Source of the DNA: Gammaproteobacteria bacterium
Lineage (GTDB): Bacteria > Pseudomonadota > Gammaproteobacteria > Steroidobacterales > GCA-2729495
NCBI GenBank assembly: GCA_024229935.1
Contig: JAAERX010000077.1
Location: 1-64,000 of the forward strand
Reading direction: 5' to 3'
DNA length: 64,000 bases
Shown: in pieces, positions 58,494 through 64,000 of the stretch
Layout: every line of letters begins with the position of its first letter
Position numbering within the stretch: position 1 is the first letter of the stretch
The notes under the pieces: model-generated
Database searches by the model: none
What the model was told of the DNA's origin: nothing
The model's input: only the letters and a program-made list of their open reading frames with translations
Made by a program: the position numbers and the translations under genes

Positions 58494-59273
58494 CTAGAAG
58501 TTGTCTTTGCGTTGCCGTGTTTCTGCAAATATTTCCACATCTGTTCCGTCCATAAGTCCGATTGTTTCACGTAGTGTAATGCTGTTTGGGCGCATGAATG
58601 GATTAGTGCGACGCTCGAGTTCGATAGTTGTGGGTATAGTTGGTTGATTGTTTGCCCGAAGTTTGTCAATTTCAGCTGCGCGCTTTATGAGGTCTTTGTT
58701 TTTCGGTTCTATTGATAGCGCAAATTGAGCATTGGCCTGGGTGTACTCATGAGCGCAATAGACAACGGTTTCATCTGGTAGGGTGAGTAGTTTTTGGATG
58801 GAGTTCCACATTTGTTCTGCGCTACCTTCAAACAGACGGCCACAGCCAAGTGCAAATAAGGTGTCACCTACGAAGATGATGCCGGAGTCAGCAAAGTAGT
58901 ACACACAGTGCCCGCTGGTATGCCCTGGCGTTTCAAATACGGTCATTTCCTGTTTGCCAAACAGGTAAATATCGTCGTTGCCCAACTGGATATCTATTCC
59001 GGGTATACGTTTGGCATCTGCACGTGGACCTATAATTACAGCATCTGTCTTTTCCTTAAGTTCGAGATTGCCGCCCGCATGATCAAAATGATGGTGGGTA
59101 TTAAGGATATGTGTTAATTGCCAGCTTTTTTCTTTAAGTGCGCGCTCAATAGCTTCAGTTTCGGGGGTATCCACAGCGGCTGTAAAGCCGCTGTCCTGAT
59201 CATGAACAAGATAACCGTAGTTATCCTCAAGGCAGGGAAATTGATGTACTTCAAGCATACTTTTGGTACCCAT
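58494..59273 (-). CDS. gloB: Hydroxyacylglutathione hydrolase (glyoxalase II)
   Basis: 259 aa from the ATG at 59273, chosen because GAGG nine bases upstream overlaps the moaB stop codon; a start at 59258 would also fit the family. The metallo-beta-lactamase motif THHHFDHAGGN, the later PGHTSGHCVYYF and FVGDTLFALGCGRLFEG are intact and specific to GloB. It hydrolyses S-lactoylglutathione to lactate and glutathione in methylglyoxal detoxification. It lies last in the moeA-moaB gene string. Confidence 0.95.
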   Translation of the reverse strand: MGTKSMLEVHQFPCLEDNYGYLVHDQDSGFTAAVDTPETEAIERALKEKSWQLTHILNTHHHFDHAGGNLELKEKTDAVIIGPRADAKRIPGIDIQLGNDDIYLFGKQEMTVFETPGHTSGHCVYYFADSGIIFVGDTLFALGCGRLFEGSAEQMWNSIQKLLTLPDETVVYCAHEYTQANAQFALSIEPKNKDLIKRAAEIDKLRANNQPTIPTTIELERRTNPFMRPNSITLRETIGLMDGTDVEIFAETRQRKDNF

Positions 59274-59284
59274 TAATTGATGCC

Positions 59285-59818
59285 TCAGGTTTCGGTTAGT
59301 CGTGGCAGCATTTCGGCAAGGTTGCATGGGCGGGTACGGTAATCCAGTTGTGACGCAAGAATACCGTCCCAGCCTGTTTTACATGCGCCAGTTGAACCTG
59401 GCAGGCAGAATACATAGGTGCCATTTGCAACACCGCCAAGACAGCGTGACTGAAGAGTCGAGGCGCCTATTTCTTTTTCAGAAATAGCCCTGAACATTTC
59501 TCCAAACCCCTCAACCCGTTTGTCAAGTAAGGGTTCAATAGCTTCCGGGGTGCCGTCCCTACCAGTGACACCAGTTCCGCCAGTGGTAATGATTATCTGA
59601 ACCTCAGGTATGGCAATCCAGTTCGCAACTGTGGCGCGAATGCGATAAATATCATCCGGTTCAATCTTTTTGTCAGCAAGTTTATGACCGGCTTTAGTTA
59701 ACCGCTCGCAGAGTAGAGCGCCGGATTTATCGGTGGCTTCTGTACGGCTATCTGAAATAGTCAGGATAGCGATGTTGAGGGGCACAAATTCCCGATTAGT
59801 AATATTGTCATGGGCCAT
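59285..59818 (-). CDS. moaB: Molybdenum cofactor biosynthesis protein B
   Basis: 177 aa. MoaB/MogA fold with ITISDSRTEATDKSG near the start, and IITTGGTGVTGRDGTPEAIEPL in the middle, the molybdopterin-binding motif. It adenylates molybdopterin or assists metal insertion, depending on whether the organism also has MogA. It starts 80 bases after the moeA stop and precedes gloB. Confidence 0.94.
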   Translation of the reverse strand: MAHDNITNREFVPLNIAILTISDSRTEATDKSGALLCERLTKAGHKLADKKIEPDDIYRIRATVANWIAIPEVQIIITTGGTGVTGRDGTPEAIEPLLDKRVEGFGEMFRAISEKEIGASTLQSRCLGGVANGTYVFCLPGSTGACKTGWDGILASQLDYRTRPCNLAEMLPRLTET

Positions 59819-59898
59819 GATTAGTTAATTCTTTAGTAAAATCTTTGATCAATTTCTGGCTTAGTGTGCCAGATCAGGTGCATTGTCCCACAGCACCT

Positions 59899-61149
59899 TT
59901 ACCAACGGTATAAATGTGCCGGATATCCAGCAGAAAAGCTGTTAGTGCCACGTGGGAGCTCAACAAACCCCTGAGTATTACGCAGTCCGATAAAATCACC
60001 TGAGGTATTGGTGGGGCGGGGTAGTGCGCGGGTAATTCCATCAGTGCCGTAATCAAGGCTGACAGGCATGAACCAGGCCAGATCAGGCTCAAAGCTGACA
60101 TCTTTAGCAAGCTGAACGGTTTCAGGTTCCTGTAGTGGTAAGCCCATTGCTTTGCTAATAGCCGGGATTACATAGCGTATACAACAGACCACGGTTGAGA
60201 CCGGGTTTCCTGGCAAGGCAAATACGGGTTTGTTATCTGCGCTGACTCCAAACCACATGGGCAAGCCTGGTCGTTGCAATATCTTGTGAAAGATTACCTG
60301 TACACCCAGTTCCTGGAGTATTCCGGGCACATAGTCGTATTTACCCATTGATACGCCACCGCTCAGAATCAGAATATCATTGTTATCGTGAAGTTTACGG
60401 ATATGTTTCAGCAGTGCTTGCGGGTCATCCGGTAAGTGGCTGCGTGTTGTTTGATGACAGTTGTGTGAGTGGAAGATGGCCTCAATTGCCCTGTCATTTG
60501 ATGAGCGTATTTGGAAGTCGGCAATGCTTTCACCTACATCAATCAATTCATCTCCTGTTGAAATGATACTAATCCGTGGCCACTTTGCGATCTCTACTGT
60601 GGGTTCACCAGCCGCAGTCAGGATTGCCATCTCTGGGCCATGTATCAGTGTACCTGGCTCCAGAAGGGTATCACCCTGTGTGTGATCAGAGGCCTGACAA
60701 TGGATGAATTGTCCTGGCTCAGGTTGGTAACCATCTTCCAGAGTAGCAATACCGGATGCCATGGCTATACGTTCAATAGGGATTACAGTATCTGTACCGG
60801 TGGGTAAGACGGCGCCTGTCATTATTTCAAGGCATTGACTGTTATCAGCCAGTTGCTGTGCAGCCTGACCCGCGCCCTGAATACCGCCGACTAAGAACTG
60901 GCGGATATTGTTTTTAAGGCCGGCTGCCGATATGGCAATGCCATCCATTGTTGCCCGGTCAAAGGGTGGCTGGTCACGCTCCGCATAGATTTTTTGTCGG
61001 AGTATTTGTCCTGTAGCGTCTGTAAGGGCTACAGATTCACTGCCGTACTTTGGCATTGATTCTGTAATCAGAGTTACTGCTTGCGTAACATCAATACGGA
61101 AGGCATCAGGTTGAGTAATAGCCTGGGTTTTATTTTTTGCTGTATTCAT
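59899..61149 (-). CDS. moeA: Molybdopterin molybdenumtransferase
   Basis: 416 aa, usual length. N-terminal RDQPPFDRATMDGIAI, then ISTGDEL, then the molybdopterin-binding ILSGGVSMGKYDYVPG and FALPGNPVSTVVCC. It inserts molybdate into adenylated molybdopterin to form the active cofactor. It starts 27 bases after the XdhC-family gene. Confidence 0.95.
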   Translation of the reverse strand: MNTAKNKTQAITQPDAFRIDVTQAVTLITESMPKYGSESVALTDATGQILRQKIYAERDQPPFDRATMDGIAISAAGLKNNIRQFLVGGIQGAGQAAQQLADNSQCLEIMTGAVLPTGTDTVIPIERIAMASGIATLEDGYQPEPGQFIHCQASDHTQGDTLLEPGTLIHGPEMAILTAAGEPTVEIAKWPRISIISTGDELIDVGESIADFQIRSSNDRAIEAIFHSHNCHQTTRSHLPDDPQALLKHIRKLHDNNDILILSGGVSMGKYDYVPGILQELGVQVIFHKILQRPGLPMWFGVSADNKPVFALPGNPVSTVVCCIRYVIPAISKAMGLPLQEPETVQLAKDVSFEPDLAWFMPVSLDYGTDGITRALPRPTNTSGDFIGLRNTQGFVELPRGTNSFSAGYPAHLYRW

Positions 61150-61176
61150 CTGTGTGGGTGTAATGATACATCCTGA

Positions 61177-62226
61177 TTAGTTAGCTACCTGCCCGGTATG
61201 CTTGCTGATAACAGACTGGATTTCGCTGATTAGTGCGAGGGCAATTGTCTCGGGAGAATCTGCACCAATATCCAGCCCTACAGGCCCGTGCAGGCGTTTA
61301 TCCAGACCCCCGCCCTCAGTATCCAGGTCATTAAGCAGTTTGTGCTTGCGTGCAGCCGGCCCAAGTAGTCCGATATAAGTCGCGTTACAGTTGCTTAGTA
61401 GTTTTAGGTATTTGCGATCTGTTTCCAGATGATGGCTCATAACAATAATTGCATTGAAGTCATTCAGGGTGATTTGTGTGCTGAGATTGTCCGGGTTGAT
61501 TGTTAAAACCTCATCAGCAGCATTGAAATTATTGGTCTGTAAATAGCCCTCTCTGTGGTCACCTATAACGACTACCCAGCCCAGTTCCCGGGCCAGACCT
61601 ACCACGGGTAATGCATCAGGAGCAGCGCCGAGTACCAGTAACCTCACCCAGGGTTGTGTTTGCCAGTGTAAAACTGAAAGTTTGCCGTCTGGTAATGTGT
61701 GATGAGTGATTTGGGGTAGTGTGTGCGGAACTGTCTTTGCTTTAACTGGCCAGTGCAAAAGATCTTTATCTGTAATGCCATCAATACTGCAACTGCCTGT
61801 TGGTAAGTCTGGCAGGGTGCTGCTGGTGACAAGTGTGATCGCATGTGGTGCAGGGTCTGCAAGTGACTTTGCAATATTAGCAAAGGGTTGCCAGTTGTGC
61901 TGCGTATCAATTCTTTGCAGCAGTAAGCGCATAAGCCCATTGCAGCCAAGGCCGATGCCCCAGAGATCATCTGCATCATCACGCATATCATAAGTAATCA
62001 GTGCGGGTTCTCCGCTGGTCATAACCTGTTGTGCATGGTTTGCGAGATCACCTTCCAGGCAACCCCCACTGACCAGACCTGCATGGGAGCCATCGGCACG
62101 CATAAGGAGCTGACGACCCGCCTTGCTGTAGGTTGAGCCTTTGGTTTCTACCACTGTTATGAGTACCAGCGCATCACATTGTGTGGACCAGGTCTGGAAG
62201 GTCTCAATAAGTGAGCGGGTGCTCAA
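61177..62226 (-). CDS. XdhC/CoxI-family protein
   Basis: 349 aa. The N-terminal XdhC_CoxI domain has TKGSTYSKAGRQLLMRADG and SGGCLEGDL, and the middle has WGIGLGCNG. The C-terminal Rossmann-like part has VLGAAPDALPVVGLARELGW. Family members bind molybdenum cofactor and help mature xanthine dehydrogenase-type enzymes; others pair with MocA-type nucleotide transferases. The start is TTG, overlapping the upstream stop as TTGA, with AGG at a suitable distance. Confidence 0.9.
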   Translation of the reverse strand: MSTRSLIETFQTWSTQCDALVLITVVETKGSTYSKAGRQLLMRADGSHAGLVSGGCLEGDLANHAQQVMTSGEPALITYDMRDDADDLWGIGLGCNGLMRLLLQRIDTQHNWQPFANIAKSLADPAPHAITLVTSSTLPDLPTGSCSIDGITDKDLLHWPVKAKTVPHTLPQITHHTLPDGKLSVLHWQTQPWVRLLVLGAAPDALPVVGLARELGWVVVIGDHREGYLQTNNFNAADEVLTINPDNLSTQITLNDFNAIIVMSHHLETDRKYLKLLSNCNATYIGLLGPAARKHKLLNDLDTEGGGLDKRLHGPVGLDIGADSPETIALALISEIQSVISKHTGQVAN

Positions 62227-63281
62227 GTTGCACCTGTCGGATTGTTGCTGTTTAGCTTAGCCAGAACTGGATCAACAATAAGCACCAGTTTGCCAGCAGT
62301 GTCGTTAGCTTCAATGAGTTTGTGTGCAGATGCTGCGTCTTTTAGCGGCAGGCTGCTTTGTACGATGGGCTTTATCGTGCCATCTTCCAGTAACGGCCAG
62401 ATATGTTCGTGTAATGCCTGAGCAATTCCACCTTTGGCTTCAGGCGTTCGTGCTCGCAGTGTTGAGCCGGTTACTGTTATTTTTTTGCTAAGTACAAGGC
62501 CGAGGTTCAGGGTGCCTTTAGCACCGCCAAGTATACCGATGACAACAAGCCGTCCGTTTGTTCCCAGCAACTTAATGTTTTTCTCAAGATAGCTGCCGCC
62601 AACAATATCGAAAATTACATCGATGCCACAGCCATCAGTCATCGGTTTAATGATGTCTAAAAAGTCTTCATTGTTGTAATTAATTGCGTATGTGGCCCCC
62701 AGTTGTTCACAAAGTTTTGTTTTTGTATCACTCCCCGCTGTGGCATAGACTTCAGCACCAAGCGCTTGGGCCATTTGTATCGCAGTAGTACCTATGCCAC
62801 TGGCCCCACCATGTACAAGTAAGCGTTCACCTGCCTGTATGCGCCCAAGTTCAAAAACATTGGTCCACACAGTAAAAAAGGTTTCAGGTATAGCTGCTGC
62901 ATCACGCAGGCTAATGCCTTCTGGTACGGGCAGACACTGGATGGCAGGGACGGTGCAGTATTCGGCATAACCACCGCCTGCAAGTAATGCACATACGCGT
63001 TCACCTGTGCTGAATGATGTTACGTTATTGCCCGTGGTTGCAATCACACCCGCTACTTCAAGGCCGGGTAGTTCTGAAGCGCCTTCAGGGGGTGGGTAGA
63101 GTCCACGGCGCTGCAGGCAGTCAGGACGGTTGACACCTGCAGCAGCGACTCTGATTAAAACTTCATCAGCAGCAGGCACGGGTGTTGGCCGTGTGCTGAG
63201 TTGCAGAACTTCAGGTTCACCGGGTTTACTGATTTCGATGACTTGCATTGTGGTGGGTACACCGGTGGTTTCGGTGGTCAT
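62223..63281 (-). CDS. Zinc-free quinone oxidoreductase-type dehydrogenase (MDR family)
   Basis: 352 aa. Typical NAD(P)H:quinone oxidoreductase pattern: NRPDCLQRRGLYPPP, ELPGLEVAGVI, LLVHGGASGIGTTAIQMAQALGA and FDIVGGSYLEKN, without the catalytic-zinc cysteines. It resembles the PIG3 subgroup. The family usually begins near MQVIEI (ATG at 63248), but AGAAG lies before the ATG at 63281, which I kept. It is first in the string ending with gloB and is divergent from moaA. Confidence 0.9.
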   Translation of the reverse strand: MTTETTGVPTTMQVIEISKPGEPEVLQLSTRPTPVPAADEVLIRVAAAGVNRPDCLQRRGLYPPPEGASELPGLEVAGVIATTGNNVTSFSTGERVCALLAGGGYAEYCTVPAIQCLPVPEGISLRDAAAIPETFFTVWTNVFELGRIQAGERLLVHGGASGIGTTAIQMAQALGAEVYATAGSDTKTKLCEQLGATYAINYNNEDFLDIIKPMTDGCGIDVIFDIVGGSYLEKNIKLLGTNGRLVVIGILGGAKGTLNLGLVLSKKITVTGSTLRARTPEAKGGIAQALHEHIWPLLEDGTIKPIVQSSLPLKDAASAHKLIEANDTAGKLVLIVDPVLAKLNSNNPTGAT

Positions 63282-63472
63282 AGCATGCTTCTTATATAAG
63301 AGGGTGTAGTGTGCTAGTTGAGCATATTTTCTGACAGTGAGTATATCCCAGCAATACCAAGAGCTTTAGCCTGTTGTGAGGATAAATACAGATGATTATT
63401 CTCATTGACATGCCGAGAGCTTGTGTTAGCGTCATTTTCCGGCAGCCGCCGTCATAACTATATAAATCAGGC

Positions 63473-64000
63473 ATGAGTGAAAAAAACCTTAGACCCCCCG
63501 AGGAAATGAACCGGGTTGTGCCGTTGCATGATCAGTTTGACCGTCCTTTGCATGATCTGCGTATTTCCGTGATGGATCGCTGCAACTTCCGTTGCCCTTA
63601 CTGTATGCCTGAACAGAAGTATCATAAAGACTTTCAGTTTATGAGTGCTGATAAGCGCTTGTCATTTAAGGAAATTGTGCGCCTGGCAAAATTGTTTGCT
63701 GGCCTTGGTGTCCACAAGTTGCGTATTACTGGTGGTGAGCCACTGTTAAGAGCCAGTCTTACTGATTTGATAGCAGAACTGGCAGCAATCGAGGGTATTG
63801 ATGATATAGCCCTAACTACCAATGGTGTTTTACTTGCTCAGCATGCATCAGCCTTAAAGGTTGCCGGACTTAATCGTGTAACTGTCAGTCTTGACTCACT
63901 GGATCCGCAGATTTTTCAACAAATGAGTGGTGGCCGTGGCAGTTATGAACAGGTTCTGGAGGGTGTCCAGGAGGCGAGCCTGGTTGGGCTTGTACCAGTC
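63473..64000 (+). CDS. moaA: GTP 3',8-cyclase MoaA (partial, cut by right edge)
   Basis: The first 176 codons are present. The radical-SAM cluster motif CNFRCPYC follows HDLRISVMDR, then KLRITGGEPLLR and LTTNGVLL, all typical of MoaA. It makes the first intermediate of molybdenum cofactor from GTP. The start at 63473 has only a weak AGG in front. The divergent layout with the moeA/moaB string suggests joint control of cofactor synthesis. Confidence 0.95.
   Translation, partial: MSEKNLRPPEEMNRVVPLHDQFDRPLHDLRISVMDRCNFRCPYCMPEQKYHKDFQFMSADKRLSFKEIVRLAKLFAGLGVHKLRITGGEPLLRASLTDLIAELAAIEGIDDIALTTNGVLLAQHASALKVAGLNRVTVSLDSLDPQIFQQMSGGRGSYEQVLEGVQEASLVGLVPV

Overview
The window looks like a chromosomal segment of a gammaproteobacterium of medium GC. 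This is an inference from the proteobacterial QueD, CPXCG protein, MoaB, MoeA, GloB and tRNA-Arg genes; no single marker fixes the genus. It holds three kinds of region: a very large nonribosomal peptide synthetase (NRPS) locus on the left, a mixed accessory stretch in the middle, and a housekeeping tetrapyrrole and molybdenum-cofactor region on the right. REGION 1 (1-35898, all minus strand). A queD gene is joined by a one-base stop/start overlap to a four-gene NRPS assembly line, transcribed right to left. The order read from the sequence is: loader A-PCP-Cy-A(Cys)-PCP-Ox; then C-A(Gly)-NMT-PCP; then C-A(Pro-like)-PCP; then a giant protein of at least 7137 residues with six modules (Ser, Gly, N-methyl-Ala, Pro-like, D-unassigned, Ser) that runs off the left edge. 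If the line is colinear the product begins starter-thiazole-Sar-Pro-Ser-Gly-NMeAla-Pro-D-Xaa-Ser and continues outside the window. The starter adenylation domain has Gly in place of the Asp that normally binds the alpha-amino group. Together with the coupled queD this raises the untested idea of a pterin-carboxylate or other non-amino-acid cap. No thioesterase, MbtH protein, transporter or phosphopantetheinyl transferase is seen in the window. REGION 2 (about 36000-49490). A secreted GH123/DUF4091-like protein with a C-terminal LamG fold, a methyltransferase, a family 2 glycosyltransferase, a LuxR-type regulator, a cold-shock protein with a structured leader, a three-gene putative amide/ureide catabolic operon (isochorismatase-fold amidohydrolase plus two PuuE-like deacetylases), a lipoprotein short-chain dehydrogenase, a fatty acid hydroxylase-family membrane protein, tRNA-Arg(ACG), and small membrane or zinc-ribbon proteins. 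REGION 3 (49505-57965, minus). A tightly overlapping tetrapyrrole operon: 128-aa unknown, hemC with a HemD-like extension, hemB, hemL, histidine kinase, response regulator, hemE, hemN. The order, the embedded two-component system and the HemC-HemD fusion resemble the Leptospira hem locus with its HemK/HemR system. Just upstream of the operon lies TGACA-N6-TGACA, which as I recall is the Leptospira HemR hem-box. REGION 4 (58494-64000). gloB, moaB, moeA, an XdhC-family gene and a quinone oxidoreductase on the minus strand, divergent from moaA (cut by the right edge): molybdenum-cofactor synthesis and molybdoenzyme maturation.
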